From contig NC_039506.1 in NCBI RefSeq assembly GCF_003672135.1, positions 24,212,497-24,276,496 on the forward strand: a DNA stretch of 64,000 bases, read 5' to 3'. The stretch is from Ooceraea biroi. Lineage: Eukaryota; Arthropoda; Insecta; Hymenoptera; Formicidae. Positions 1 to 14,505 of this stretch are shown here, one piece after another; positions within the stretch are counted from its first letter, which is position 1, and every line of letters starts with the position of its first letter. Made by a program: the position numbers and the translations under genes. The notes below the pieces were generated by a model that ran no database searches, was not told where the DNA came from, and saw only the letters and a list, made by a program, of their open reading frames with translations.

Positions 1-474
1 CACTATTATCTATCGAGTTGACAGTCGCGATGCTCCGAAAGCGCGCAAGCTGCATAAAAATGAACCATCTCGCTTACTCGTATACATCTGTTCCCGTTGT
101 CTGCACCACCTACATCCGTGGATGATTGCCGTATCACAAATCCCCGCTGCTTACTTTAATATGAACGCGCAATGGCGCATAAATAGCCCCGGCTTCAGAC
201 ATAGTCCTCTTACTCACTGACCCCGCGCGCTCATCTCAACCCCGGCAGTAAGATCCGGGTGTACCGTCTGCGGTAACTGCCGCCCGTAGTTCCGGGATTC
301 CTTATGTAAATGGTTATCACAATAGCTGCAAAACGAGAGCAAAGAAGGAGCTAGAAGATCAAACGAGAATAAGGAAGAGAGAGAGAGAAGGGTGATAGGA
401 GAGCAGGCATGGCCGGACAGATAAGAACTCTCCGTCGAGCTTTTCCAAGTTGTCCGCCTACCATGAGAAGTACG

Positions 475-491
475 GTGCTGCTGCTGCTGCT
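475..491. repeat. (CTG)n microsatellite
   Basis: Short run of CTG units in non-coding DNA. Confidence 0.8.
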
Positions 492-841
492 ATCGCAAAC
501 TCCGTGTAAAGGGTGCAGTTAGACTTTATTGGCCACAGCGTAGCGGGTCGCGAGCGCGATTCCGCCAGAAGATTGGCGCGGAAGTCCTGCACGCGGAGCC
601 GCGCCCCGTGATCTCGATACGGAATCGTCCACCCCGCACGATCGAACTCGCACTGGCCAGCTCGAGTCACGTTCGGGGTCTTGAAATTCATATGAGCGGA
701 GAGTTCGCATCCCTGGGGGCCTGGGAAATGCGCGGCAAGACGTCGAGTGCGAAAAACCTGGAGCGCAGCTCGCTACACCAAGGAGAAGTTATTTCGTATC
801 CAGACAATGTTTTGCGCGCATGGTTCCGACAAAGAGAAGCC

Positions 842-869
842 ATAATGGTGCGATAATGGTGCGATAATG
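842..869. repeat. 11-bp tandem repeat, about 2.5 copies
   Basis: The unit ATAATGGTGCG occurs twice head to tail and then begins a third, diverged copy. No function is apparent. Confidence 0.8.
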
Positions 870-3800
870 CGCGAGCAAAAACACGTGATTGTGGATTTAC
901 GCGAGTGATCATTCAGCCGTGTTCTCACTCTCGCGCTTGCGCACGTAATTCGTGTAACAAATAAGGATGCAGTGGCGTGGACTTCGCGCAAGGCCCGCTA
1001 CGTCGACGTCGGTTTAATGGCTCGTGCCTAAAGCGCAATTAACCGCGGATGCCGCGCGTGCATTTTCGATACGCACGTGCGCGACGAAACGCAAGCCTGC
1101 CGGTAAAATCGAATTCCATGCGAATACGTTCGTGCGAGCGCGCAAATGGCACGGCAAACTAATTGGCTGCGTACCTGCGATTGAATAAAATGTGTACCGT
1201 CGTAATAGCCAATAACACGTTTATCCCCGGCCGTCCTTTTCCCTCCACGTGCACACTTCATCGGCCAAGTATATTTTTTACAAATAAGGGACGGGCACTT
1301 TTCCGCGTGCGCGTACGCGATTTTCCGCCGCGAACGCAATTCCGTGGCGACCGCTGACGGGCTTTGGCGCCGCACGGTGGGATGGCTAGGTGCTGGACGA
1401 ACAACTATTTGCAGGTTGACCAGACGAGTGACCATTTCAATTAACATTATTCGCACATCTTCCGCGCCGAAGGCTCCGCCGACCGGTTTCAAATTGAACG
1501 TGCCGAGCGAGAACATTAAACGCGTTCGCGCGACATTTTAAAAGGCGCGGATTTTGCACCGGAGGCATAAAGTTAGGAAAATGTTTAGTTTAATTCGCGA
1601 CATACGCGCGCCTGCATACCGAGGGAAATAGCATTAGCGTGCTGTTTGCACAGTATGTATTCGCGCAAGAAAGATCGTGAAAGCGAGAGTTATGAAATTA
1701 TGAGCCTGCAAATGCAACGGAACCATCGCGGCGATGTAGACGTTGGAGAACAATCCATTTCGAGCTTATTAACGTGAACGTCAGATTTTACAGCGCGGCA
1801 CGTCGTGTTTCTCCGCGCGATAGCGTATCTTTCATCGCGAGGGGATGATTACACGCAGGCTTAAAACTCACGGTCTTTAAAAGCCGCGACATTAATCGCG
1901 CGAGATCTCTCAGAAACACACGTGTAATTAACGTGGAAACGCGTCGCACACCACTGCGCGACGTATTTTACGAGTCGCGCGGCGACAAATAATAACGCGG
2001 GAGATGCTTAATTAGCGTGATCAGCGCCATCGATGATCTCATCCATTTATCAGCGCCGTAATTAAAACCGGTCTGCCTTTTTCTCCACGATACCTGCCAT
2101 AAAATACCCTGGCGAACGTGTATCTCGCGCCGAAACAGAAACACCTGTCGTCGCGAGGCACACTCGAAGAAACCTTAACGAAGTCTTGGAGAAAGATTTA
2201 CGAACAGATCCGCGCAACGTTTCGTAATGTGAAAAATTCACGACTAACTCGTTTGGCCGGGCATAAATTTCCCGACGTTGATCATCGATCGAATACGCTT
2301 CCCGATTTACGGCCGATAAATGCGGCCGAGCACGAAGAGGAGCGACGAGGTATTCGGGAGGCAGATACGATGGTCGTTACAGTGATTGCAGGTGTATATT
2401 CGTCGGATATACGCGGATTGGAACAAACTCGGACGTATTCCATCCCGTGACGGGCATAAAAATTCATAAAGAGCGCGAGTCTGCATTATTCAGGTTGACT
2501 CGGATACCGAGCTGAAAGGGAAGCGGACGAAGAGACGAATCATCATAATTTCGGAGGGGTCACGGCGTATTCGTGTCAGTGCTGATCGCCTTGGTGATCT
2601 TTAATCCTTTCGACGCGCTAAGCCTCATTGCTTAATGTACCTAATATCGGTAGCGACGAGTGTATTATTCGCGCGCGTCCACCAGCGGTGAGGGCTGAAA
2701 CTGAGCCGGAACGTGCACGGACGGAACGTATAAATTTGTGCACAAATAAGGACGCATAATACGTTTGGAGATGGCGCGAATTCAAATGCAAATATCGTCT
2801 TAAGCGCGGCTTTGCGCCAACAGTTACAAATTACCGCGGCGCTCCGAGGCCTTACGACCGCGCGCCCGTTGCAGCTATTGCCTTTCCGCTATTGTCCGTG
2901 TAACGTAAATGCATATAATGCATGTGGGAGCGTTTTTGAGCGCGGCCGGTTACCGCGACGCTTATCGTGACACGAGAAATGAAGTCGCGATAATTAATGT
3001 CGCGATTAAACATTCACGTGCTCGCTGTCACATCGCGCTCGCGCCTCCTCCGGTATGCATCCCGTTCGCGATATGTACAATTCATTTGTCTTGTTCACTC
3101 GGCAAATATTGGCCGAGCCGATACAATTTATTATCGCGCCCGCGCGCGCAAACGGAGCTAATGTGTGTCGACGTGACAATTCCGGGATTCTATGTATCGG
3201 CCGTTAGATAATAATCCAGTCGTTTGCGCAGCCTGATTAGAAGTACGTGAAAAACGATGGGGCGATTTGTGGATCGTCTATCGAAACAAATGCTTTCGAT
3301 CGATTGCAATTCGCCCGGAAGTGGTCCATTGATTTGCCGATCCGATTTGTCTGCGATAAATTCAAAATAAATGGCAAACCACAAGTTTCGTGATTATGTT
3401 TCTTCAACGTCGAGAAGCTCCATCAATTTTTCGCCCGGCGATCCGTTCCGCGTGTGACAATGAAAAATCCGCCACGCGTTTCAGCTCGCCGAGCTTGTGT
3501 GTGACAAGCGGACGTATCGTCCGCGCTTGGCCGCTCGGTCTCGTTCACGAGCAGCGGGTACACTTACCAGTTCAGACACGCGTTGAATCCCGAATTCCGA
3601 ATTGACGCGGACGCGCCATCGCCGCGGCATTTTCGACGAATATCCGCCCGTCCGCCAATCTGATGGTCAAAGTTTGCTGTCGTCCGATGGATAAAGATCA
3701 CGATGTCCCGCCGCCGAAACGGGCGTGACGGACGGGAAAATTGCCATTGATTTTGTCGCCGGTGCACATACGAGCGCGAGGATGTACATACATCGGGACG

Positions 3801-4150
3801 GATAGGTGTACAGGGGTGAGGAGGACACTGGCGAGTCACGTTCGGTTTGTCAAATGTAACCATCCGAGCGATGCCGCGACTGAGGGGCGCCTGCGAGAGG
3901 GTCCGTTCGAAAACTGTGAACCCGAGAAGAAAATTCTCGTGTAAGAGGGAAAGATCGCGCAATGCAATAGATGCGGTAGAAAGAGGCTAGCTTATGATGT
4001 GGCAAGGGCGCAGATCGCGGGGCAGCCATCGACGCCACTTGGAATTCGAGACGGAGGCAAGGGCGCGTGAGAACGCGCCGGAATTACATTTTGACGGTGC
4101 CGTTTGTCAGGAGTGGCCGAGATTATTAGGTTTAGGAGTGGCTGGCCTCG

Positions 4151-4255
4151 CTTGTGTCGATCGAGAGACACAGGGAGAGAAACGAGAAGACAGAGAGGAA
4201 GCTAACAACGTGCGAACGATGAAAAAAGATGGAGACTTGCGTCGATCGAGAGACA
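4151..4255. repeat. spaced direct repeat in purine-rich tract
   Basis: A 20-base motif containing TCGATCGAGAGACA is found at 4151 and again at 4236, with one difference. Both copies run into GAGA-type purine sequence, so this may be local duplication within a GA-rich tract. Confidence 0.6.
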
Positions 4256-5460
4256 GAGAGAGAAAGGAAGAGGACCAAGAAGAGAGAAGGGTGAATACGG
4301 CGCGAATAGAAGAGAAACAGGATACGGCAGGGAAGGACGCGGAAAGGGAATCCGCCGGTTGGCGAAACGGATAAGCCATTGAGGGATTTCTTTCTTGCCT
4401 TACTTTCCTCTATCGACGTCGATTCTCGAAGCCCTCGAGACGTAAAGCTCCCGGTGGATGTTCGGAAAGCTCTACGGCCCACCCTTCCTTTCGTACGCCC
4501 TTCGAACTTATCGCGTGCCTCGGCGCGCGCCCTTCGCCGCGCCGCGCGAAACGTCTCGCGCGGTTTTACGATTTGCCGCGGATTTGCCGATACGTCGGAT
4601 TCGCGAATTCGCACGCGATAAAGTCGCGCGCGCGGCCGGGGGGGCGCGACGCGGTACATGCCGGCGGATTTTTAAGGGGACTCCGGTCTCACCCTCTCTC
4701 TATTTCGCATGATGGCGACGAGAATACGACGGGAAATAAAGCGTGCCGTATCGCGACGAGGCGGTCGTCGCTGACGAACATTTCCCAGGTGCAGCCGCGC
4801 CGTAATAGGAGGAGCCGAAATTGCATTTGCGGCGCGGACGCGAGCGGTTTTTCGCGCGCACTCCATTCCACGATCGGCAATAATAATGTCGGCGGAGCCA
4901 TGTAATACCGCGACGAGATAAATAGGGTTCGTGCAATATGCAACTTTCATACGCCAGGTTGATTCATCGGCCGGGGAGCCAGTCGGACGGACGATCGCGC
5001 GCGAGCGAGTTTAATCGCAGTTACGCGGACGCCCGCGTCACCTCGTGAATACTGCACGCGATGCTGATGAAAAAAATCCATCATTTCGCGCGTTCTCTAA
5101 TTCCCATGCACTGAATAAATCGACTTCGATTCCGGATAGCCCAACCGCGCACGGGTAAGTTGCAATCGGCGCAAGCGAGATTAAGAGTTCCGTTTTAATG
5201 CGAGCAAATTCAAACCGCCATCGGGAAGTTTATATCGCCCCTCATAAATATTCCTCGTAATCCGTTGACGCCTCGTGACCCCTCACCCACATATCATGAT
5301 TTCCTCGAATGTAAGTCCGCGCGAGGAGAATTTTTCATGTCTGAGAAGAGAAGATGAAGAGGGAACAGAGAAAGGAGATGAAGAAGAAAGAGCCACAACG
5401 GTGGACAGTGTCACCACGGATCAATGATTTTAACCCGCGGCGCGCGGCATTTGTCCACCC

Positions 5461-5496
5461 TCTCTCTGTCTCTTTCTCTCTCTCTCTCTCTCTTTC
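5461..5496. repeat. (CT)n microsatellite
   Basis: Pyrimidine tract dominated by CT dinucleotides. The complementary strand is GAGA-type sequence. Confidence 0.9.
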
Positions 5497-6355
5497 GTAC
5501 GTTCTCGTGGATTTTCTGAAAGCTACCGAGGTTACCTCGCGGTTATAATTCACGCCGTTTCAGGCTACGCTCGACGGCGGGGACGGACGTCCGCGTGTCG
5601 GGGATGCGACTTCCGCTCGCTGCGCGCGAACGGACGGGGCCAACGGACATCGGCGGGATGGGACACGGGGTGGAACGGACCGCAGGATGCAAAAGCGAGA
5701 CGGATGTGCGGTTCACGCGGGAGAAAAGCGCGTTTGCTCGCGAGCTCGCGCGCAATCTTGCGGAGCACGTAATTTAGCCGGCGGAATGCGAGATTGCTTC
5801 ACGGAAACTTTTTATTGCACTGTTAGCTTGACCTCGCTCCTTTCTCCTGGTGACCTTCTTTCTTATTCCTCGCCGTCACTGTGACCTTCTCCACTTCGAT
5901 TGACCATCGATGGACCATGGAGGGCCCAACCGACCACGAGTCCCTCCGGATACACGTAGTTTTACAGTCCTGACGTTCTCGCCGAACCGTATAACCGAGT
6001 GTCCATAGAGTCCGAGTGCTTTGAAGGGATGACAGGGGTGCAGACGTCGCGGGAAACACGATGAAAAACAGAAGAGGGGAACAAAGAGTGCGACGGAGCG
6101 AAGAGGGAAACGCTGAAGGAAGTCGGAAGAGAAAGGAACACCGACGGAGTAGAGAGGAACGTCCGGCGGAGTGAAGAATTCCCTCTCGCGCGCGCGGCGC
6201 TGCTCGCTTTTCCCACGCGACGATAAGACAGCGCAATAAATATTCTCTCTTCCGCCGGCGATCTCGCGCGCGAGATAGATGCGGACTTTGGAGAAATAGA
6301 GCCGCAACGGCGCGGAGGAGCGCGCGAGCGCGGCAGATGACCCGGATTGATCGCC
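5497..6355. other. CpG-rich non-coding DNA
   Basis: No supported gene. Overlapping minus-strand open frames between 5823 and 6442 have no family resemblance and read as low-complexity Arg/Ser/Leu sequence. Confidence 0.55.
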
Positions 6356-6386
6356 TATACATACATACATATATATATATATATAA
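6356..6386. repeat. (TACA)n/(TA)n microsatellite
   Basis: ACAT units passing into an uninterrupted TA run. Confidence 0.9.
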
Positions 6387-6764
6387 GCGCCTTTTTTCCT
6401 TGTGCCCCTAGTAGTACAGTCAAAGGTAGAGTGACCGGCCACGCGTGCCCTCTCCAGATTGTTGTGTCTGCCGCGAGGAGATTGCGGAAATTCAATTACG
6501 CGCTCCTCCCGTCTCGTTAGTTGATCCCGCGGTGCGACAAAGCGGTAAAGAATGGCAAAATACCGACCGGTACCCGCGATAAGCTCGGCGATAAGTGGAG
6601 GAATTCGGGAAAATTTCTAAATGGAATTTCTGATAAAGACGGTAGTCGGCGTGTGCAATGCAGATACGGGAGAAGGATAAGAGCAGCACGCTAGCCGGAG
6701 CAAAACCATACTTTTCAGTATCGCTGAAACTATTTCGAGAATGCGGGGCTAAAGTTAACGGCAC

Positions 6765-7650
6765 TTCTTTTTCAACAATTTCAATAATCTGAAAACGTAG
6801 AGTTTTTTTTGCTGTATCTTTCTTGACTAATTTTTGAATTAAATATATATATTTTGATTGTCAACAAAATTTCTTGAACATTTTTGATGATTAAGTTAAT
6901 CAAGTATCTTTTTATCTAGTGTGTCTTTGGAATAATAATATTTCTATTTTCGTAAATCTGAGATCGTGTGCTTGTAATCTTTCAATGCACAATTTGCTTG
7001 GACAAATTTTAATCGCAATTTCATATGGAAAGGGAGAAATCCTAAGGGATTAAGGGAGAATCGTGTTTATTGTATAATTTTTAATCCATGTTGTTTATGG
7101 TGCTGAGATATAGTTGTTGGGTGGATCGATTGTTAATGAAGTCCGAATCATTGTTTGTTCATGGTCAGTGTCCTTATCCTTGCGCAATAGCGTAATGAAT
7201 TAAGCCGTGAATACGAATAATCCTGATAATGCGATGCTGCACATTATTGATATTACGACTATGAGTTTCGCGCGTGGGAAATACCATTGGCAAACGTGTT
7301 GCTTTGAGTTCGTGTAATCCCGCGTATTATGAGAGCAGTGCATATTATAGCGCAGGATTTGCGGTCATTTTCTGATCTAAAGCGCTATTTAATACGAATT
7401 GACTTTACTGCTGCATTGATTATAAACTTTTGTCGATGAGCTGCGCAGCTGCACAATTCGCGTATATTAGTGTTACAGATCTAATAGATCAATGGATCAA
7501 CGGATATAATAAACATTCATGCATGATCGAATGAAAGACAAAATCTAGTAGAATAAAAGTGATCTTTTACAAGAACAAACTACCGTTCTCTTTTAATTTC
7601 AGCGTTTTAAGGGCTTATCTGCTATTTTTCAAGACTCGTTTTGTTATCTC
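6765..7650. other. AT-rich island in GC-rich DNA
   Basis: Composition drops to AT-rich here, unlike the flanking CpG-rich sequence, and recovers after about 7700. No gene, terminal repeat or RNA structure was recognised in it. It could be an old insertion that has lost its ends. Confidence 0.5.
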
Positions 7651-8249
7651 CCAAAAAATTACTTGTTAGTTCTATAATACATCCAAAAATCTGCATGATT
7701 ATCAAATAATTACTGTAATTCCAAGCTGACTGCAATCGCGAGATAACGCTGCTTCCACAGCCGGAAATGAAGTTGCTCTCGTATGCGCTCGCATCACGCT
7801 TGGCATTCGACAAGGACGTGAAGAAATTCTCGCTTCGTAATGACACAATTAAAGCTTAATGCGACAACGTGCGTACACCGCGTATTACGTGAACGCCACG
7901 GCCGACTGACGGGCGAAAGACCGAGAAGAGACGCGATAAAGGGGTGGCGGCGGCGCCGAGTGCGAGTTTGACTGGAATACGCATACATACATAGATGCAC
8001 CCCCGCGTGTTGTATAGATGGGGCGCAAAGGGGGTCTCGCACGCGAGGATTAAAGCGGAAAGTTCGTTGAAAGTTAACTCGTAAATTCGATTAATCCCGA
8101 AAGGAAGGACGCCGGGCTCACGTGCATTAGCGATCGAGTGCGCGTTGTCGGAAGGGGAAACGTTGTCGCGTTTTTTTAAATCAGCGGCAGTTAATGTGAC
8201 GAAATACAGCGATTTAAATCCACGAGAAAACGTTACGTACCGCGTACGT

Positions 8250-8308
8250 TATATCGATTTTTCCAATTTATATCGATTTTACCGCATTACGTAATATCGA
8301 TTTTTCCT
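8250..8308. promoter_or_regulatory. cluster of three ATATCGATTTT-like motifs
   Basis: The string ATATCGATTTT, or a one-base variant, occurs three times within 59 bases at about 20-25 bp spacing. The core ATCGAT resembles the binding core of DRE/BEAF-type insect factors. The assignment to a factor is inference only. Confidence 0.25.
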
Positions 8309-11300
8309 GATTCTTCCCGTTTCGCCAATGGACGTGATCGAAAGGACGTGCATTATTTCCGTGGGCGGTAGTTTACAGAAGACGGTAAAATCGACGGCAA
8401 CCAAACGGAAGGAGCGTTTCTCGTGTTTGATCCGATGCCCGGTGCTACCGAGTTCTTTCCCCTTTTTCTTTCTCTTTGCTGCTCTGTCCCTTTTTACCTG
8501 GCCGGTGCATTTTTAACGGGTATCGCTTTATAAATGCTGTGCTGCGGCCGCGCCGCAATTCGAGGCGCGAATACCGCTGCTGCGCGGGTTTCGACGGCGA
8601 GCGCTATCGCAGGGGCAATATTTAAGCGATAAACACGGGAGAGGCTGCGCGGCGGCGCGCAATAATGATCAGGAAATACGACGCCCGTGGTATCGTCGGA
8701 ACACGCACCTGTTTCAAGTTTCGTGTAAACTACGCGACGTCGAGATCGCTTATTATCCCATAAGGGGATCGTCCCTTAAGCATATCGTCGCTCGGCCCTT
8801 ATCTTTGGTTAACTAATGTGGTCGGCTGCCTACCGCTTTATCTCTCAAGCGCTAAAAATACAAACGATCCAGAAATATTCGCTCAGGAAACTATTAATCG
8901 ATTCCGCCGGAAACAACAAGTTTACTCTCTGTCGCCGTATTGTTTTCGTGCCATTCGTTGCACTTCTTCAAACGTCATCGATTCTAATTTATAAAATGGA
9001 GGATCCATACACACGGTGCATTATTATTTTATTTTTACCGTTCGCAATTTCCTTCTCACGATATCTCCAGCAGCACTACAACGAAACGGATAATTGTATT
9101 GCTAACGACATGCAGACATGGTACAAGATGGTTTAGTATTCACGACGTTCTAGAAGCGAAGATGTATGGTGTACGAGACTGTTGTCTGGCGTCGATTGGT
9201 TGCTAATATCATGTGCCAGAGGATCAATGTTAACGATCCGCGCTCGTAATATATCGGATTCCCATTACAATCAAGGAGTAAGATCGGTTGCAGCACTGCA
9301 TACGTCAACCATGTTGATTGATAAGGCAGTCACGTAATGCTGAATGATTATGTTCGCCGCCTGTCATTGCCGAGGAGAATAAATGGATTCCCCGGTAACC
9401 GGACGCGGGAACGTTGCCGGCGAGAAAGTGGAACGAGGACCTAACGATCGCGCACGCGAAAATGCAGTACTTCCGAGCACCGAGTACGTAATTATCGATA
9501 TCGTAATGCGGGAGCGTTTATGAACCCACGTGATGCTGCGTGGATCGATAATTGCACGAAGCATCATCATCAGCCTGGCTTATCGTCGCGCACTCTTATC
9601 GTACTAAAGCGGTAAAATCGACACTGAACGCGAATTTAATTAGACCGAGGAGAGAGGAGTGCTCGTACATTTAATCCCTCCCGAGTCGTTCCTTACGTGG
9701 TACTAAATTTTAACGCGGGGCCGGCCTGTGCGTTGTATATACGACGTAAATTCCGCCTCAGCGGGACGTCCCGAATTTTTCGATGGAAACCGTGTGCGGC
9801 GCGTTGCGGTGACGACCACGCGGTCCTTTGACGGCAAAAGGGAAAGCGGTGGTCCCTTCTGCTAGCCGGTGGGTCTGCGAGAGTGTAGCGGCAGTTCGTT
9901 AAGCTTGCGGCCGCCTCTGAATGAAGGTAATGGAGTGGGCCGGGCTGGTAATCTAAATTTCTCATGTCGGGAACGTGTAGTCGGCTCGGCGATGCTCCGG
10001 CACCGCGTCGCGCACCTCAGCACTCCGCTCCGTTTCTCCGTGGAGCGCAAGGACGAGGATAAGTCTGCGGCGCGCGTACTGAGCCAGCCGGAGTCGCGCG
10101 AGGTCGTAATAAAAATTCACGCGGGTCGGCCATCATGCGACCGACACGCACCGCGTATCTTTATGGTGGCCCATAAAGCCGCGTAATTGTGAAATATTGC
10201 CAGGCGCGACGACGACCTCGTCGTGAACGAGAAAGAGAGAGAGAGAAGGGAAAAGGAGAAGATAGAAAACGAGACGGAGATGGAACGCGAGGTAGAGCGA
10301 AAACGGAGGAAGGCGAAAGAAAAAGGCGCGCCACCGATCCACCCTTCATTGTGAAGGAAGAAGAAAGGAGCCATCGAAAAATTTCGCTATCCGGCGATCC
10401 GGTGCGAGGAAGCTCGTATAAATCAAGCCGCATTACGGGCTCCGGATAGATGCGAGATCGGCGTGGCACGGAGAATAGCGAGGGAGAAGAGACCGGTGGA
10501 AAGAGTGTACGGCAGCGAGGATGAAGAAACGCGAGCCCGAAGAGAGCGAGACACCGACGGTGTCGCGACGGCGTCGTGCGGGGTCTCGCGCGCGAGTTCC
10601 CCTTTAAAGAGTCGCGCACGCGGCGGCGGATACGTTACGGCCCGCTGAATTACTGCATCTGTTACCGCGTTGCATCGCATCGCGTTGCATGCGCGCCCCC
10701 GGGAGATATCGGCGTGATCATTGAGGCGAGCGTGCCTCTCGATCGAGTCGAGAGAACGGAGACTGCCGGGAGAGAACCGGCGGAGATAGCGGCGAGAAAT
10801 TGGTTCGTCAGCGCAATGGCGACGGCGACGACGATGACGACGACGCGACGAGCCATTAGATCGAGCGACGAGATTTCGCGTCGCGCCGCGCTGCTCCTCC
10901 CGAAGCGGAGGAGATAATCATCGGTGATATTGCGTGGTATAAAACGGTGATAATCTGATTTATGCACCGTCGAGAGAACGTAATTCCGGGTTCGCTCTCT
11001 CGTGAAGGAGAGCCGCCTCGATGCGTTTGATATCGATCGCGCGCGGATCTCACATATGATTTAGCAGCTGTTCCCAACGATTCCTGCCGGGAACGGCTCG
11101 CGCGCAGATCTGGGGGATCGCGCTCGATTGGAAACGAAACGACGAAACGAGAGACAAGGCTCGCGATTTTGCAAATTATTCCACACAAAACATCGCGCAT
11201 TCCTCCCTCGGAGCTCTCTCGATAATTCATGAGAGAGAAAGGATGTTTGCGTCGTACGCGGTTTTAAATTAGAGATAAAGCGGTTATGCCATTTCCATCG

Positions 11301-12347
11301 TATTATTATTGCACGCTCGATTGAACATCGCGGAGGCATGCTTTCGATTCGCCGCGACGTGAATCGATCGCTCCTATCTTCCGCTTGAAAGCTGCTTATG
11401 TCATATTTTCCTCGGGAGACGATTATAGAGCCCGCCCGCCTGCCTCCTCGTCGATGGAAGTGTGCAAATCAAACTCTCGACGGGATTAAGATCACGACTC
11501 CTCGTATTTTCTTGGCAAGCCTCTCGCTCCATGTCGTGGCGGATACGCTTTCGCTAAATGAGTTCCACGGGTATTTCCCGTCGCGATTGAGAAATACGGT
11601 GTAATAAATTTCAGATCGATCGAGCGGCCAACTGAAACAACAGACACGGAAATTGACGGGTACGTGTACCATATAGAGAAGATCGATGGAGAAGGAATCA
11701 ACGTTTCCACCTTTTTTTACCTCCTCAGCTATTCGCGGCCAATAATCCGTCTTTCTCTCTCTCGCTATCGCGTGCAATTTCTCATCGGCCTTCGCATTCT
11801 CCGCATGCGCTCGATTAGACAAACGTAGAAATACATTTGCATGCCGTCCACCCGCCCGCCTGTCATTCTTAGAAACCATATTTCACTTGTTGGCACACTT
11901 GGAGCCGAGTGTTTGCAGTCTCGTTGCCCTTACACGGTCTCCTTCCCATACTTTCAAATTAGGTATTCGTGTACGTACATGTGGAAGGGAGTGGAACTAA
12001 CCCGCGCAAGGTGGACATGTCGGTTTACATGTGGTCGCAGCGCCTTAACAGCGGTTCGTTCCGGGTGATCCGTTTTATCAATATTTTGCCTGGCGTTTAC
12101 GCGTTTAGCCGTCACATTATTGCGCCCCTGTCCTAGGTCTCCGCTAAGCCCTCCGCCACCCTCCAGGACGGGGTGATATGCCGCGTTCGTGATCAGACGG
12201 TGAATAGGAGAGCCAGTTACCGCCATGGATGAAGTCGTAAGCCGACGGTCGTGTGATTCGACGACCGGGCGGGATTAGGATCCAGAAACGGCTCGGCGGG
12301 CCGACACTCCTGCTGGAATTCGCGAGAGAATACGAGAGGGATGCAGG

Positions 12348-12376
12348 GAGAAGGAAGAGGAAGAGGAAGAGGAGGG
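12348..12376. repeat. (GAAGAG)n purine repeat
   Basis: Short GA/GAAGAG-type simple repeat. Confidence 0.75.
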
Positions 12377-14477
12377 AACCCCGACGATTCCCGTCCGATG
12401 GAGAGGACTCTCATCTCGCGGAGGGAATCGTAAAGAGAAATGTACGACCGGGACCAACGAGTCTCGCTCTTCTACGCTCGTGCCGGCGAACAGTTCTTCC
12501 TGACTGCGATTGAATACCTCCGCAAAACGGCCGCGATCGTGTGAAACGAGATTATCAGGGGTGGTACCTCGATCTTCAAATACGCCCCCGTGATTTTGGA
12601 AAACACCGTACGTTGTTTAGAGTCACATGATGACGGTCGTACGTTTCGTGCTCTCGTGCGACGTGTCTCTGACTCTGACGTGTGAGATCTGGAACTACTA
12701 GCAATCGATAGAGCGCGAACTTGGTACGACCATTGTCCATTCCGAAGTTACGAGCTGGGTCAAACGCCGTCATTGTGCCAGTTCGAGGCCACTAGACCTG
12801 GCAGTCGGATGTAGCGGACGTAGTGCGACATATCGCTTATCGTGAAGCCAAAACGCGAAACGACGCCGACCGTCCTGATCGCGGCCGCGATACAGATACG
12901 GCTTCGTCATTACACGGTCCTCCGGACAAACCTTTCCGCCCCGAAAAACCTTTCGGTGCTGCGCCGAGAAATTTGACCGAGGGACATTTCGGCCACGGTC
13001 ACTTTGTTCGGAGTGAAATGCTGGCGCGGCGCTTTTCCGATCGGCGGCCGCTTTCGCCGGCGCCGGCAGAATAATTTATGTAAACCACAATTCGTTTGCG
13101 AGGGTAGCGGTGGTTAGTAGCGCTTTCACGTATTCCCAACCAGGTTTGCATTGGCGGTTGCGGCTCAAGAGAGGCCAGGTGCAAGCTCGCAGAATTTCCT
13201 CGGCCATGACGTAGGTGTCCCTACGGTTAACCGAGCTATCCGACTGTTTCTCTTTTGTTGACTCGGAATCATCGAGCGGCTCAACTGCGGCTTACCTACA
13301 CTCGTCCATCGATAGCGTTGACCGGGCTGCTTGACCGGCCAATTTGACGCTGCTCGCTCGCAAACGTCCGCGAAGCACCTCGGGGAAATACGCGGGCGGA
13401 AATAAATCGATCGCGTTGGCCATGGTAAACGACACCTCAATTTGGAACGCATCGCGGTTCGAAAGTAGGCGTTGAAATTATCTCGTCGCGATATCGTGCG
13501 CACGGCGGCGTGATGAATCCTCTCGCGCGCACAGTAATTTCGGTTTAAATTAATCTTTCTCTTCCGGGGGGGGATTACGTACGGCGTTTGGATTCGCGCA
13601 AGAAGGGGAGATGGTGTCTACGAAATTCAACGTGGCGCAATTACCATAATTATGTCGGGGGTTCTTTACGAATTAATGTTGGTGCGATACTTTGCGTTTT
13701 TGTGAACGGGCGCGCGTGCGACCTGCTCCGAACGCCGGAGCTGTCTCGTTGTGAATTTACGATCGCAATTACACAAGTAGAAACGGTAACGCCATATAGA
13801 ATGGTATTTCTACCGCGCCGCAAGTCCGCTCGACTCGGCGGCCGAGCTATTTAACGCAACTGCCACGAGCCAAACCAGTACAACTGATATAAAAACAATT
13901 GGTCTCGATAAAGTCTCTCGCACTGTCTTGCAACACTTTAACCGCATTACAACTTGTCATTCGTACGTGCTACGTACGTAATGCAACTTTACAGCTGCAC
14001 AGATATACAGGATACCATATTTCTACAATAAGCATAATTTGTAACACGTTAAAATTTATCACAATCCTTTTAGATATACCATCACTGTATGTACATACTC
14101 TTAACTCCTTATGAAATATTTGTTCATATAATCGCAATCGCAATCTAACAGTTACAAGAATTTAAGCAAGCAATTTAATCGTATGATACATCACCTATTT
14201 AACGCTTATCATTACCGTATTCGCCGTACCGTATGTCCTCGTCACGACGTTTAACACCACTATCGGCCTCCGCAATCGTCCCACGTGTCCCAGAGCCCTT
14301 TGCTGCTCATTCAACTCGACGCGCTGATCGCGGAGGCTCGGCAGCGCGAAACCGGAGAATCAAAGTGAACTTTGCACGGTTAACCCGTAATCAGTACTCG
14401 ACTCGCGTTCCGACATTAACGAGAGCCGATCCGCGGCTTTCCCCGCGGCCATCGATATCGATACGATACCGCCACGT

Positions 14478-14505
14478 TCTCCCTCCCTCTCTCTCTATCT
14501 ATTTC
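14478..14505. repeat. CT-rich simple repeat
   Basis: CCCT and CT units in a pyrimidine tract. Confidence 0.75.

Larger units (their letters stand above)
1..5460. other. CpG-rich non-coding DNA, no gene found
   Basis: I read both strands and found no exon series, signal peptide, known domain or RNA gene. The open frames here are short or low-complexity and rich in Arg, Ser and Ala, as expected from GC-rich DNA with few stop codons. Visible structure is limited to a short CTG run (475-491), an 11-bp unit repeated in tandem (842-869), and a 20-base motif around TCGATCGAGAGACA repeated 85 bp apart (4151-4170 and 4236-4255) within a purine-rich tract. Confidence 0.6.

Noticed and set aside
4132..4659. 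175-codon minus-strand frame with long Leu/Phe/Ser runs
   Set aside because: It is the complement of a purine-rich GAGA tract, so the hydrophobic runs come from simple sequence.
8816..9136. ATG-initiated 106-codon plus-strand frame
   Set aside because: No signal peptide, domain or splice context that I recognise; a frame of this length is expected by chance in 64 kb read in six frames.
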